The position numbers and the translations under genes are program-made. This document shows, piece after piece, positions 17,305 to 26,610 of a DNA stretch of 64,000 nucleotides. Below the pieces are notes generated by a model. The model was given only the letters and a program-made list of their open reading frames with translations. It did no database searches and was not told the origin of the DNA. The DNA comes from Prevotella sp. P5-108 (GTDB taxonomy: Bacteria; Bacteroidota; Bacteroidia; Bacteroidales; Bacteroidaceae). The stretch is from positions 62,001 through 126,000 of the forward strand of contig NZ_NPJJ01000018.1 of assembly GCF_002251385.1 (NCBI RefSeq), written 5' to 3'. The stretch's first letter is position 1. Each line of letters starts with the position of its first letter.

Positions 17305-17679
17305 ATGGCAAATTACGCAATCAAGAACCTCAATGGTTGGAACAATGTAGAAGGCAAGATATTCCTGGGCGACGAACTCGGGCTGACCGGAGCCCAGTGC
17401 TCACTGCAGCGACTGGCTGCCGGAGAGGATGCACCCTTCTTCCATTCACACAAGACCCACGAAGAGCTCTATTTCATCATCTCGGGCGAAGGCGAATACG
17501 AGGTCGACGGCGAGAAGAACCATGTGGGCGAAGGCAGCATCATCCGCGTGTCGCCCGCAGGTGTAAGAGCCTTGCGCAACAACAGTGACAAAGACATGGT
17601 CATGATGTGCATCCAGTATGAAGCCAAGCCTATCACCAGCTTCATGGACGATGCCAACATCATCGATACGAAACAATAA
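17305..17679 (+). CDS. Small cupin-domain protein
   Basis: 124 residues, a single cupin barrel. Metal-ligand motif 1 is seen as HSHKTHEELYFIISGEGE (two His, then Glu) and motif 2 as GSIIRVSPAGVRALRN, in which the usual second-motif His appears replaced by Arg or Val. Such proteins bind small molecules or act as dioxygenases or isomerases; the substrate is not evident. It has its own promoter and is followed four bases later by an HxlR regulator, so the pair is probably one transcript. Confidence 0.85.
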   Translation: MANYAIKNLNGWNNVEGKIFLGDELGLTGAQCSLQRLAAGEDAPFFHSHKTHEELYFIISGEGEYEVDGEKNHVGEGSIIRVSPAGVRALRNNSDKDMVMMCIQYEAKPITSFMDDANIIDTKQ

Positions 17680-17683
17680 TATA

Positions 17684-18085
17684 ATGGCAAACGAACAGGA
17701 AATCTTACAAGACACAAGAGACGCCCTATTCCCCGACTGCCCCATCCGCAACGTACTCGCGCGTGTGGGCGACAAGTGGTCACTCCTTGTGCTGTATACT
17801 CTACAGCACAAGGGGTCGTTGCGTTTTAAGCAACTACAGCGTCTGCTGCCCGACATCTCACAGAAATCGCTCACCCAGACGCTTCGCATACTCGAAGAAG
17901 ACGGCTTCGTAAGCCGTAAAGTCTATGCCGAAGTGCCGCCGAGGGTAGAATACAGTCTCACGGAGCGCAGCATGTCGTTTCTGCCCGTGGTCAACAGCCT
18001 CATCGACTGGGCCAAGGAGAATATGGCTGACATCATCAGCGACCGGACTCGCCACAGAGAGGGCAAGGAGACAGCCATGGCATAA
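17684..18085 (+). CDS. HxlR-family transcriptional regulator
   Basis: 133 residues with a winged helix of the HxlR (MarR-like) type: CPIRNVLARVGDKWSLLVLY is the hallmark, followed by RFKQLQRLLPDISQKSLTQT and a wing SRKVYAEVPPRVEYSLTE. A conserved Cys is present near the N-terminus (Cys19), as in redox- or aldehyde-sensing members. It lies downstream of the cupin gene and upstream of a flavodoxin-like reductase, so it may control either. The ATG at 17684 gives the normal family length. Confidence 0.9.
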   Translation: MANEQEILQDTRDALFPDCPIRNVLARVGDKWSLLVLYTLQHKGSLRFKQLQRLLPDISQKSLTQTLRILEEDGFVSRKVYAEVPPRVEYSLTERSMSFLPVVNSLIDWAKENMADIISDRTRHREGKETAMA

Positions 18086-18109
18086 TTTGAGAAAAATCTG
18101 GGCGTGCCG

Positions 18110-18141
18110 TTGACGATTGCGTATTTTTTTGCGTAATTTTG
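18110..18141 (+). promoter_or_regulatory. Promoter of the flavodoxin-like reductase gene
   Basis: TTGA at 18110-18113, a 20-base spacer and TAATTTTG at 18134-18141, leaving a leader of about 90 bases before the start codon. Confidence 0.6.
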
Positions 18142-18233
18142 TAGCACATTACTTATAAACATAACCTGGTGGAAGGGCCGGGCGGCAAGGGCTGTGTCCA
18201 TGCCTGCCACGGCAGCCATAAAGGAAGACAACG

Positions 18234-18857
18234 ATGAAGGTATTACTAATCAACGGAAGCCCCCGCCGGGAGGGCAATACATACACCGCGCTGTGCGAGG
18301 TGGCCCGGCAACTGAAAGTGCAAGGCATCGAGAGCGAAATCGTATGGGTGGGCACACGCCCCGTACGCGGCTGCATAGCCTGTGGCAAGTGCAAGCAGCA
18401 GGGCGACAACCGTTGCATCTTCGACGACGATGTGACCAACGAGGTCATCGGCAAGATGGAGCAGTGTGACGCCATCATCGTGGGTTCGCCCGTGTATTGG
18501 GGCCAGCCCTCGGGCCAACTGCTGTGTCTGCAGCAGCGCATGCTCTATGCCGGAGGCGCCATGTTCAAGGACAAGCCTGCCGCCGCTGTGGTCTGCTGCC
18601 GTCGCGGCGGAGCCACCGCAGCCTACCAGACCATGCTAATGCCCTTCCAGATGTGCAACATGCTCATCGTGACATCGCAGTACTGGAATATCGCCTACGG
18701 ACGCGATGCCGGCGAGTCGCAGATGGACATCGAGGGTATGCAGACCATGCGTACGCTGGCCAACAACATGGCTTGGCTGCTGAAGAAAATCAACGGCACC
18801 GACACCACCCTGCGCCCCGAACGCGAGGACTGGGAGCCGATGAGTTTTATCAGATAA
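18234..18857 (+). CDS. Flavodoxin-like NAD(P)H-dependent FMN reductase
   Basis: 207 residues with the flavodoxin fold: INGSPRREGNTYTAL is the FMN phosphate-binding loop, CIACGKCKQQGDNRC is the cysteine-rich segment common in iron-sulfur flavoprotein-type reductases, and VGSPVYWGQPSGQL is the second flavin loop. Probably a flavin-dependent oxidoreductase for quinones, nitro compounds or other electrophiles. It follows the HxlR gene, a family that often controls such reductases, but it has its own promoter. Confidence 0.88.
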   Translation: MKVLLINGSPRREGNTYTALCEVARQLKVQGIESEIVWVGTRPVRGCIACGKCKQQGDNRCIFDDDVTNEVIGKMEQCDAIIVGSPVYWGQPSGQLLCLQQRMLYAGGAMFKDKPAAAVVCCRRGGATAAYQTMLMPFQMCNMLIVTSQYWNIAYGRDAGESQMDIEGMQTMRTLANNMAWLLKKINGTDTTLRPEREDWEPMSFIR

Positions 18858-18918
18858 CCCACCAGACCTCACGCCATCCCCACGACTCTGCGAGGGGATG
18901 AAAGCGCCGTCATCACAC

Positions 18919-20250
18919 ATGAAGAAATACAGGATAAGGAAAGAATACCGCACACGGGTAAGGCTTACCTGTGGCGGATGCCTCACCATCACCATAGTCA
19001 TCATCGCCGCCATCTGCCGATGCTCGTGCTCGTGCAGCAGCCACCATAAGGACGCCGACACGCTGGTAGACCGCAGATACAGGCTCAACGAGCATCTCAC
19101 CAACGAGAATGCCGGCGGTGTCGAATTTGAAGAGATGGACTCGGTCATAGCCCGCTATCTGCGCCGATGGGAAATCAACGGTGCCCAGCTCGCCATCTCG
19201 CGCAACGACTCGCTCGTCTACGCCCGCGGGTTTGGCAAGGCCGACGAGGGAGTGGCCATGCAGCCCAGCCACATCATGCGCATGGCGTCGGTGTCGAAAC
19301 TCGTCACCGCCGTGGGCATAATGAAACTGCGCGACATGGGCCGACTGCGCCTCAGCGACCACGTGTTCGGTCCCAAAGGCATACTCTCCGACACCGCCTA
19401 TACCAACGTCATCCGCGACAAGCGCCACTTTGACATTACCGTCGAAGACCTGCTGCGCCACAAGGGCGGCTTCACCAACTACGCCGGTGACCCGATGTTC
19501 TCGACACGTTATATCATGATGCAGAACCGTCTGGCCACGCCTCCCGACCATCGCACGCTGCTCCGCATCGTGCTGCGCCGGCGTCTGGGCTTCACCCCCG
19601 GCACTGCCCGTCATTACAGCAATCTGGGCTATATGCTGCTCTCCGAGATTATAGCCCGCCGCTCGGGCATGAGTTATGAGCAGTTTATGCAGCGCCATGT
19701 GCTGGAGCCTGCGGGGTGTTATGACTTCCACATCGCGGGCAACTACTACAAGGACCGCCGTCCCAACGAGTGCCGATACTATATGCACCTGACCTGCGAG
19801 CCCACCTATGAATTCAACAACAGCGGGCGGCTGGTCGAGAAGTGCTACGGCGAGAACGACATCCCCCGCCTGGCGGGTGCGGGTGCCTGGTGCGGGTCGG
19901 CAGCCGAACTCTGCCGCCTTGTGGCAGCGATAGACGGCTGCAAGGTATTGCCCGACGTCATCAGCAGCAAGTCGGTGGCCGACATGACGCGCGAGATGCC
20001 CGACAACGACTACTCGCTGGGCTGGAACCGCACCCCGCGCAATCGTCCCTGGGTGCGCACGGGGTCGCTCGTGGGCACCAGTGCGCTTGTGCTGCGCTAT
20101 CCCGACGGCGAATGTTGGGTCTTCATCACCAACACCAGTACCTGGAAGGGCCACGCCTTCTCCCACGACACCATGGCGCTCTTTGAGCGGCTGCGACAGA
20201 AGTACGGCCCCACCTTCCCGCGTCGCAATCTGTTTGAACCAAGAAAATAA
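18919..20250 (+). CDS. Serine hydrolase, class C beta-lactamase family
   Basis: About 443 residues. An N-terminal membrane anchor (LTITIVIIAAI) is followed by a Cys-rich stretch and then the penicillin-binding-type hydrolase domain: MASVSKLV gives the SxxK nucleophile, YSNLGYMLL gives the YxN-like motif, and VRTGSLVGTSA stands at the KTG position. Probably a periplasmic esterase or D-Ala peptidase rather than a drug-resistance enzyme. The start is uncertain: ATG 18919 (MKKYRIRK) is used; ATG 18898, preceded by GAGGGG, would add seven residues. A clear terminator follows. Confidence 0.85.
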   Translation: MKKYRIRKEYRTRVRLTCGGCLTITIVIIAAICRCSCSCSSHHKDADTLVDRRYRLNEHLTNENAGGVEFEEMDSVIARYLRRWEINGAQLAISRNDSLVYARGFGKADEGVAMQPSHIMRMASVSKLVTAVGIMKLRDMGRLRLSDHVFGPKGILSDTAYTNVIRDKRHFDITVEDLLRHKGGFTNYAGDPMFSTRYIMMQNRLATPPDHRTLLRIVLRRRLGFTPGTARHYSNLGYMLLSEIIARRSGMSYEQFMQRHVLEPAGCYDFHIAGNYYKDRRPNECRYYMHLTCEPTYEFNNSGRLVEKCYGENDIPRLAGAGAWCGSAAELCRLVAAIDGCKVLPDVISSKSVADMTREMPDNDYSLGWNRTPRNRPWVRTGSLVGTSALVLRYPDGECWVFITNTSTWKGHAFSHDTMALFERLRQKYGPTFPRRNLFEPRK

Positions 20251-20259
20251 TATGAGAAA

Positions 20260-20294
20260 GAGAACCGCAAATATTGTGTGGTTCTCTTTTTTTT
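20260..20294 (+). terminator. Rho-independent terminator after the serine hydrolase
   Basis: Stem GAGAACCGCA / TGTGGTTCTC (one G-T pair) with a 7-base loop, followed by a run of eight T. Confidence 0.85.
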
Positions 20295-20296
20295 AT

Positions 20297-20304
20297 TACA
20301 TTTG
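20297..20304 (+). promoter_or_regulatory. -7 box for the SpoIIM-to-RDD operon
   Basis: TACATTTG lies 33 bases before the first start codon, with a weak TTGT box at 20274, 19 bases upstream, inside the preceding terminator. Confidence 0.55.
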
Positions 20305-20337
20305 CCACCATATATATAATATATAAGGTAAACACGG

Positions 20338-21306
20338 ATGAAGGAGATACTCTTTATACGCCAGAACATCAAAGAATGGCAGCAGATAGAGGCTATGCTG
20401 GACCGGCTGACCATCGAGACGCCCGACGACATATCGGCGGCGTACATCCGCGTGACCTCAGACCTGGCATTTGCCCAGACCCACTACCCCACATCGCGTA
20501 TTACCGGGTATCTCAACAATCTGGCGGTGGTGCTCCACAATGCTATCTACCGCAACAAGCGTGAGAAGCGCAAGCGAATCATCACATTCTGGACGCAGGA
20601 GGTGCCTCTGGTGATGTATGATGCACGCCGGCTGCTGGCATTGTCGGCTATAATATTCATCGTGAGCACAGCCATAGGCGTGGTGTCGCAGATGGCGGTG
20701 CCAGAGTTCTGCCGCTACATCCTGGGCGACAGCTATATGGACATGACGATAGCGAACATCAAGCGGGGAGAGCCCTTTGCCATCTACGCCTCTGGTTCCG
20801 AAAGTTCCATGTTTAGTACGATTACCGCCAACAATATCTATGTGGCGTTTGTCATCTATCTCGAAGGTATCTTTACCAGCTTTTTCACCGCCTTCCACTT
20901 GTTCAACAACGGCGTAATGTTTGGCTGCTTCGAGGCGTTCTTCGCCCAGAACGGGCTGTTGTGGAAGTCCATACTCACCGTGATGCTCCACGGCACGCTC
21001 GAGCTGTCTGCCATCATCGTGGCGGGCTCTGCCGGAATAGCCATGGGCAACGGCTGGCTCTTCCCCGGCACCTACAGCCGGATAGAGTCGTTTCGCCGGG
21101 GCGTCAAGCGAGGCTTGAAGATAGTGGTGGGCACGGTGCCCATCTTTGTGATAGCCGGATTTGTGGAGAGTTATATCACCCGCCACACACATATACCCGA
21201 CGCGATAAGGCTGATGGTCATCCTGCTATCGGCGGCGTTTGTCGTCTTCTATTACATCATTTACCCACGCACATTGTTTAACAAATCAACAAATAAAGAC
21301 TTATGA
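20338..21306 (+). CDS. SpoIIM-family (stage II sporulation protein M-like) membrane protein
   Basis: 322 residues: a soluble helical N-terminus (about 95 residues) and five or more membrane spans. It matches the SpoIIM-like family that heads this conserved Bacteroidota cluster. The name comes from a Bacillus septal protein; these bacteria do not form spores, so the role here is different and unknown. It is first in a seven-gene plus-strand operon (SpoIIM, membrane protein, DUF4129, DUF4350, MoxR, DUF58, RDD). Its stop overlaps the next start by four bases. Confidence 0.85.
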   Translation: MKEILFIRQNIKEWQQIEAMLDRLTIETPDDISAAYIRVTSDLAFAQTHYPTSRITGYLNNLAVVLHNAIYRNKREKRKRIITFWTQEVPLVMYDARRLLALSAIIFIVSTAIGVVSQMAVPEFCRYILGDSYMDMTIANIKRGEPFAIYASGSESSMFSTITANNIYVAFVIYLEGIFTSFFTAFHLFNNGVMFGCFEAFFAQNGLLWKSILTVMLHGTLELSAIIVAGSAGIAMGNGWLFPGTYSRIESFRRGVKRGLKIVVGTVPIFVIAGFVESYITRHTHIPDAIRLMVILLSAAFVVFYYIIYPRTLFNKSTNKDL

Positions 21307-22328
21307 AACAATTCCAACGCCCACGTGTAGACCTCTATGCACGCCGTACATTCTCAGAGAACCTGTCTGCCACGTTCGACTTCGTGAGCGAGAACTTCCG
21401 CACCCTGTTCCGCTTCCTCACCGCGTTCATCCTGCCACTCTGCGCAGTGGGTGCATTGTGCTACATGTCTACCTTAGGACAAGTCATGAAGATGGAGGCG
21501 ATGGGCGAAAGTGAATTGGGCATGCTCAGCAGCCTCGGTACCAATTATATGCTTACCATCCTCGTGTCGTTTCTGGCATCAGTAGTGCTCGCAGGTGTGG
21601 TCTACACGCTCATGCAGCAATACTGGGCTCGCCCCGACAGGCTCAAAGGGATCACCTATGCCGACATCAAGCCTACGGTGTGGCAGAACATCCGCAAGAT
21701 GGTGAACCTCTATTTCCTGATAGCCGCCTTCTTCGTTTTATTGATAGTAGTTTTCGCTATAGTGGTGGGACTGGCGTCGACAGTCAGCACTCCCTGGATA
21801 GGCGTAGCCCTCGTGCTGGTTATAGCGATGGCAGTGGCGGTTGTACCTCTCTTCCTGTCTGGTCCAGCCTACATCCTGGGCGGTCAGACCGTAACGGGCG
21901 CCTTCAAGCAGGCCATGCGCTACGGTTACCGCGTACTGTTAGGACTGATAGGGCTCGTCATAATACTCTACCTCATCTGCTCGCTGGTAAGTACAGCCCT
22001 GAGTATGCCGTTCTACATACTCGCCATCATCCAGGCGATAGCGGGAGTAGACCAAGGGACCTCTTCCCTGCAGTTTACCTCGTCCTTCTGGTTTACCCTC
22101 ATCAACTACCTCTCAGCCATCCTCGCCCTCTATGGCATGTTTGTGGGCTATGCGCTGCTCCATGTGGGTCTGGCGTTCTACTACGGTCATGCCGCCGAGA
22201 AGGTAGACGGCGTGTCGATGACCAAGACTGTCGACGAGTTTGAGAACCTCGGTGGCGAGGCTTCCACAAACCCATCGGCTGAGGACAAAGACACCGACGA
22301 CGAGAGCGACAAGACAGATATCATCTGA
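21303..22328 (+). CDS. Multi-span membrane protein of the MoxR/DUF58 operon
   Basis: 341 residues with a cytoplasmic-looking N-terminus, about six membrane spans (for example around residues 30-55, 80-105, 140-200, 215-250 and 265-300), and an acidic C-terminal tail (SAEDKDTDDESDKTD). No enzyme motif is seen. Its position between SpoIIM-like and DUF4129 genes is standard for this cluster, which suggests a shared envelope complex. Coupled to the upstream gene by an ATGA overlap. Confidence 0.75.
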   Translation: MKQFQRPRVDLYARRTFSENLSATFDFVSENFRTLFRFLTAFILPLCAVGALCYMSTLGQVMKMEAMGESELGMLSSLGTNYMLTILVSFLASVVLAGVVYTLMQQYWARPDRLKGITYADIKPTVWQNIRKMVNLYFLIAAFFVLLIVVFAIVVGLASTVSTPWIGVALVLVIAMAVAVVPLFLSGPAYILGGQTVTGAFKQAMRYGYRVLLGLIGLVIILYLICSLVSTALSMPFYILAIIQAIAGVDQGTSSLQFTSSFWFTLINYLSAILALYGMFVGYALLHVGLAFYYGHAAEKVDGVSMTKTVDEFENLGGEASTNPSAEDKDTDDESDKTDII

Positions 22329-22353
22329 CGCATAACCCTCCATAATTCTACTG

Positions 22354-22986
22354 ATGGCAACCCTTCCCATAGACACACTCGTAACCGACACGGCTATCAT
22401 GGCGCGCTGGCGAGAAGACGGCAGCTACAACTATGGCAGCGAACTGCTGCAGAGCGATATATCGTTCTGGGAATGGCTGGGGAAGCAGTTGCAGGAGTAT
22501 CTTTCACGATTTTTCTCGTGGGTGACACTCGCTGACAGCAACCAGGGGCTCTGGATTGTCATCGCCATAGTCATCGCGGTGGCCATCGCACTCTTCATCG
22601 TCATCAGACATCCCTCGCTCTTTGCCCGCAGCAACAAGGGCAGTGCCATAGACTACGAGGTGACCGAGGACAATATCTACGGCATCGACTTCGATGCCCT
22701 CATCCGCCGTGCCTTGGACCGCAACGACCATCGGGCTGCCGTCAGACTCGTCTATCTGCAGACTCTGCGGTGGCTGAATGACGCCCAACGCATAAAATGG
22801 CGCAAGTCCAAGGCGCCAATGCAGTATGCCCGCGAGGTGGGAACGGCCGATATGCGTCGTCTGGTCACGCTCTTTCTCAGGGTGCGTTATGGCGGCTACG
22901 ACTGTGGTCGTGAGCAGGTAGACGAAGCCATGCGCTATCAGCGCGCCATCTGTCCCGCCGACTGCGAGGAAGGAGGTGAGGCATGA
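22354..22986 (+). CDS. DUF4129 domain membrane protein
   Basis: 210 residues. One membrane span at about residues 67-85 (GLWIVIAIVIAVAIALFIVI) separates a short outer segment from a cytoplasmic helical domain containing RAALDRNDHRAAVRLVYLQTL-like helices, the DUF4129 signature, and RVRYGGYDCGREQ. DUF4129 is also found fused to transglutaminase proteins linked to MoxR/DUF58 systems. The stop overlaps the start of the DUF4350 gene by four bases. Confidence 0.82.
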   Translation: MATLPIDTLVTDTAIMARWREDGSYNYGSELLQSDISFWEWLGKQLQEYLSRFFSWVTLADSNQGLWIVIAIVIAVAIALFIVIRHPSLFARSNKGSAIDYEVTEDNIYGIDFDALIRRALDRNDHRAAVRLVYLQTLRWLNDAQRIKWRKSKAPMQYAREVGTADMRRLVTLFLRVRYGGYDCGREQVDEAMRYQRAICPADCEEGGEA

Positions 22987-24311
22987 AAATCACCACGCGC
23001 TACATCGTGGGGATAGTCATCCTGGTCGTGGGTCTCTTCGCCATACTGCTCATCAGACCCTCGCGCTTCGTGTGGACACCCACCTTTGCCCACGAAGACA
23101 AGAACCCGTTAGGCTGCTTCGTCTTCGACAGCGTGATGGTGCAGACTATGCCTCGGGGGTATAAGGCTACGGGAGCCACGCTGCGCGAAACCGTAGCCGA
23201 CAGCGGCAGTAACAATGTGCTGATAGTGGCCCGCGACGGCAAGCTCACCGATGCCAACATCACCGATATCAAGCGGCTGCTCAAGAGAGGCTCTACCGTA
23301 ATGCTGGTGGGCGTAGACATCTACGAAGACAGCAACGCCGACAAGGCTTTTGGTCTCCAGTGCATTACCTACGCCAACTTCTTTTACAATGAAATAAAAA
23401 ACAAGCTCGCCCATAACAGCGACGACCTCTATGACACCCTCCACTATCGGGCGGTCTACAAGGACGCCCATGGCACCAAACGCCACCGCCTTCCTCGTTG
23501 CATCGACTATCCCGATGCCGACTACCGCATATACAAAACGCTCCTCGCCGGTGTGGTCAATATCGATTCTGCAGCTGCAGTCCATCGCCGCTATTACATC
23601 CTGAGCCATTGCGTCAGCCCCTACTATGACGACGAGTACAAACCTGACAACGACTACAAGGCAGTTATGGTAGAGTATGGCAGAGGCCGTCTCGTCGTGG
23701 TGACAACGCCATTGCTGTTTACCAATTTCGGCATCATCTCTCCTTCCACCCAGCCCTATGTGATGCGCCTGATGAACACCCTCGCCGACAAGCCCGTGGT
23801 AAGACTCGACGCCTCGATGAAAGGCGGTGCAGTGATAGGCGCCGACGCCGACAAGCACAACGCCTCGCCGCTGTCCTACATCCTCTCGCAGCCACCGTTG
23901 CGCTGGGCTTATTACACGATAATCGCGGGCGCGCTGGTCTTTATCATCTTCACCGCCCGACGCCGTCAGCGCGTCATCCCCATCATCCCCGAAAAGAAGA
24001 ACCATGACATGGAGTTTGTCAGACTTATCGGCAAACTCTACTATGAGCATCACGACAACTCCGACCTGGTACTCAAGAAGTTTGGCATGCTCGCCGACCA
24101 GGTCCGCAATCCCCTCGACATTGACCTCAATGACCGCCATAATCGGCAAGACCATGTGCGCGCTCTCAGCGATGCCTCCCACGTGTCTATCTATGACCTC
24201 GGCGCGCTCCTGGATGAACTCCACGCCATCCGCGATGACCAGCTCGCCATCCGCGATGACGATATGGTGCGTCTCATTGGTCAGATGAACCGTATCATCA
24301 AGAACCTATAA
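22983..24311 (+). CDS. DUF4350 domain membrane protein
   Basis: 442 residues. N-terminal span (TRYIVGIVILVVGLFAILLI), then an extracytoplasmic DUF4350 domain that looks like a GATase-type sensor or binding fold, then a second span (WAYYTIIAGALVFIIFTARRR, about residue 320) and a cytoplasmic tail of helices. It is part of the SpoIIM-to-RDD operon and overlaps DUF4129. Function unknown; the topology suggests it passes an envelope signal or ligand state to the MoxR ATPase encoded next. Confidence 0.8.
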   Translation: MKITTRYIVGIVILVVGLFAILLIRPSRFVWTPTFAHEDKNPLGCFVFDSVMVQTMPRGYKATGATLRETVADSGSNNVLIVARDGKLTDANITDIKRLLKRGSTVMLVGVDIYEDSNADKAFGLQCITYANFFYNEIKNKLAHNSDDLYDTLHYRAVYKDAHGTKRHRLPRCIDYPDADYRIYKTLLAGVVNIDSAAAVHRRYYILSHCVSPYYDDEYKPDNDYKAVMVEYGRGRLVVVTTPLLFTNFGIISPSTQPYVMRLMNTLADKPVVRLDASMKGGAVIGADADKHNASPLSYILSQPPLRWAYYTIIAGALVFIIFTARRRQRVIPIIPEKKNHDMEFVRLIGKLYYEHHDNSDLVLKKFGMLADQVRNPLDIDLNDRHNRQDHVRALSDASHVSIYDLGALLDELHAIRDDQLAIRDDDMVRLIGQMNRIIKNL

Positions 24312-24324
24312 CACAGAGATAAAT

Positions 24325-25290
24325 ATGGAAGAACTATCAACCATCCCCACACCCTGCACCACCAAGATACAGGCGCTGCGAGACAGCATTGCGCAAATCA
24401 TAGTGGGCCAGACACAAGCCACCGACCTCTTGCTGACCAGCGTGATAGCCCGCGGACACGTGCTGATTGAGGGCGTGCCCGGCGTGGCCAAGACCCTGCT
24501 GGCCCGAGTCATGGCCCAGCTCATCGACGCCCGCTTCTCGCGCGTGCAGTTTACCCCCGACCTCATGCCGAGCGACGTGCTGGGTACCACGGTCTACAAC
24601 ATGAAGACCGGAGACTTCGACTTCCACCCCGGACCTGTCTTCGCCGACGTGGTGCTGGCCGACGAGATTAACCGAGCTCCCGCCAAGACCCAGGCAGCCC
24701 TCTTCGAGGTGATGGAGGAGCGGCAGGTGACCGTCGACGGTACGCCCCGCGCGATGAGCGATGTCTTTACCATCATCGCGACGCAGAACCCGGTGGAACA
24801 AGAGGGCACCTACAAGTTGCCGGAAGCCCAGTTGGACCGCTTTCTGATGAAGATAACGATGGACTATCCCACCACAGACGAAGAGGTGGAAATCCTGTTG
24901 CGCCACCAGGCGTCGGCAGCCTTCACGAGGGTAGACCGGCTCGAGCCGCTGCTCACCCCCGCCGACCTCGCCACGCTGCGCGACGCCGCCCAGCAGGTGC
25001 GCGTCGAAGCCTCGCTGCTGCGCTACATCGCCGAGATTGTGGACACACCCCGCCACAGCAAAGCCGTCTATCTGGGAGCCTCGCCGCGTGCAGCCGTGGC
25101 TATCCTGTCGTCGGCCAAAGCCTACGCCCTCTTGCAGGAGCGCGACTTTGTCACCCCCGACGATATCAAGACCGTGGCGCCCTTTGTGATGCACCACCGC
25201 CTGTTGCTCACCGCCGAAGCCGAGATGCAGGGCTACACTCCCCTTCAGGTCGCCCAGCGATTGATAGACAAGGTCGAAGTACCGCAATAA
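24325..25290 (+). CDS. MoxR-family AAA+ ATPase
   Basis: 321 residues. Walker A GVPGVAKTLL, Walker B VVLADEINRAPAKTQ with sensor segment IIATQNPVEQEGTY and arginine-finger region LDRFLMK, then a lid domain. MoxR proteins act as chaperone-like ATPases that work with VWA/DUF58 partners to mature or insert metal ions into enzymes, or in envelope stress. It lies 13 bases after DUF4350 and 11 bases before DUF58, the typical partner order. Confidence 0.95.
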   Translation: MEELSTIPTPCTTKIQALRDSIAQIIVGQTQATDLLLTSVIARGHVLIEGVPGVAKTLLARVMAQLIDARFSRVQFTPDLMPSDVLGTTVYNMKTGDFDFHPGPVFADVVLADEINRAPAKTQAALFEVMEERQVTVDGTPRAMSDVFTIIATQNPVEQEGTYKLPEAQLDRFLMKITMDYPTTDEEVEILLRHQASAAFTRVDRLEPLLTPADLATLRDAAQQVRVEASLLRYIAEIVDTPRHSKAVYLGASPRAAVAILSSAKAYALLQERDFVTPDDIKTVAPFVMHHRLLLTAEAEMQGYTPLQVAQRLIDKVEVPQ

Positions 25291-25301
25291 CCATCGACAG
25301 C

Positions 25302-26609
25302 ATGTTTCTTACCTCCCGCTTTTACCTGATGCTTGGCGTGGTGGTCATGGTGACCGCCATGGGCTACGTGTGGCTGCCCCTCTACAGTCTGGGGCGGCTG
25401 CTCACACTGGCACTGGTGCTGGCGGTACTGGCCGAGACTGCGGCTCTGTGGCTCTGGAGGGCCATCAGCGCCGAGCGAACCTGCGCCGAGCGCTTCTCCA
25501 ACGGCGACGACAACGAGGTAGACATCCACATCGCCAGCCGTTATCCCTTCGGCGTGGCGCTGACGGTGACCGACGAGATACCCTTTGTCTTCCAGCGTCG
25601 CGACGTGGCGTTTGCCCTCAAGGTGGCAGCCCATGGCGGAGCCACCGTCACCTACAGACTGCGGCCCGTGGAGCGTGGCGTCTACGGGTTTGGCCTTATC
25701 CGCGTCTTTGCCACCACGATGCTCGGGCTGGTGCAGCGCCGCTACAGTTGTGGCAACCCCACCGACGTCAAGGTCTACCCCTCCTACCTGCAGTTGCGCC
25801 AGTACGAACTGCTTGCCATCAGCAACCGGCTGCGCGATATGGGCATCAAGCGCATACGCCGTGCGGGCAACAATACAGAGTTTGAGCAGATTAAGGACTA
25901 TGTCGCCGGCGACGAGTTCCGTACCATCAACTGGAAGGCATCGGCCCGCCGCCATCAGCTCATGGTCAATGTCTATCAGGCCGAGCGCTCCCAGCAGGTG
26001 ATGAGCCTCATCGACAAGGGCAGAGTGATGCAGCTCTCCTTCCGGGGCATGACCCTGCTCGACTATGCCATCAATGCATCGCTGGTGCTGTCCTATGTGG
26101 CAATACACCGTGAAGACCGCGCCGGACTCATCGCCTTCAACGAGCGTATGGACACCCTTCTGCCGCCCTCCAACCGCCTCTCGCAGATGGAGCGCATCCA
26201 GGAGAGCCTCTATGCCGTACATACCGACTTCGGAGAGACCGACTACTCTGCCCTGGTCGAGGGCGTCGAGAAGCACCTTACCAAGCGCTCGCTGCTCATC
26301 CTCTATACCAACTTCAGCAACGCCCAGAGCCTCGACCGCCAGCTGCCCTACCTCTGCCAGTTGGCACGTCGGCACCGACTGCTGGTGGTCTACTTCGAGA
26401 ACAACGAGCTCCACGAATACCTCGCCACCACACCCCGGAGCGTGGAAGACCACTATACCCATGTCGTGGCCGAACAGATGGAGCGCGAGCAGCTGGTCAT
26501 CATGACCCGACTCAACCGCCACGGCATACTCGGTCTGCGCACCACCCCCGAGCGGCTCTCGGTCGATGTTATCAATAAGTATCTGGAAATCAAACACAAC
26601 AACTGGTGA
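25302..26609 (+). CDS. DUF58 domain protein (VWA-like, MoxR partner)
   Basis: 435 residues. Two hydrophobic segments near the N-terminus (about residues 5-50) anchor it; the DUF58 signature lies near residue 190-220 with EFEQIKDYVAGDEFRTINWK and ASARRHQLMV, followed by a von Willebrand A-like fold whose metal-site DxSxS is not well kept (MSLIDKGRVM). It is the classical partner of MoxR ATPases, and its gene lies 11 bases downstream of moxR. Confidence 0.92.
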   Translation: MFLTSRFYLMLGVVVMVTAMGYVWLPLYSLGRLLTLALVLAVLAETAALWLWRAISAERTCAERFSNGDDNEVDIHIASRYPFGVALTVTDEIPFVFQRRDVAFALKVAAHGGATVTYRLRPVERGVYGFGLIRVFATTMLGLVQRRYSCGNPTDVKVYPSYLQLRQYELLAISNRLRDMGIKRIRRAGNNTEFEQIKDYVAGDEFRTINWKASARRHQLMVNVYQAERSQQVMSLIDKGRVMQLSFRGMTLLDYAINASLVLSYVAIHREDRAGLIAFNERMDTLLPPSNRLSQMERIQESLYAVHTDFGETDYSALVEGVEKHLTKRSLLILYTNFSNAQSLDRQLPYLCQLARRHRLLVVYFENNELHEYLATTPRSVEDHYTHVVAEQMEREQLVIMTRLNRHGILGLRTTPERLSVDVINKYLEIKHNNW

Positions 26610-26610
26610 C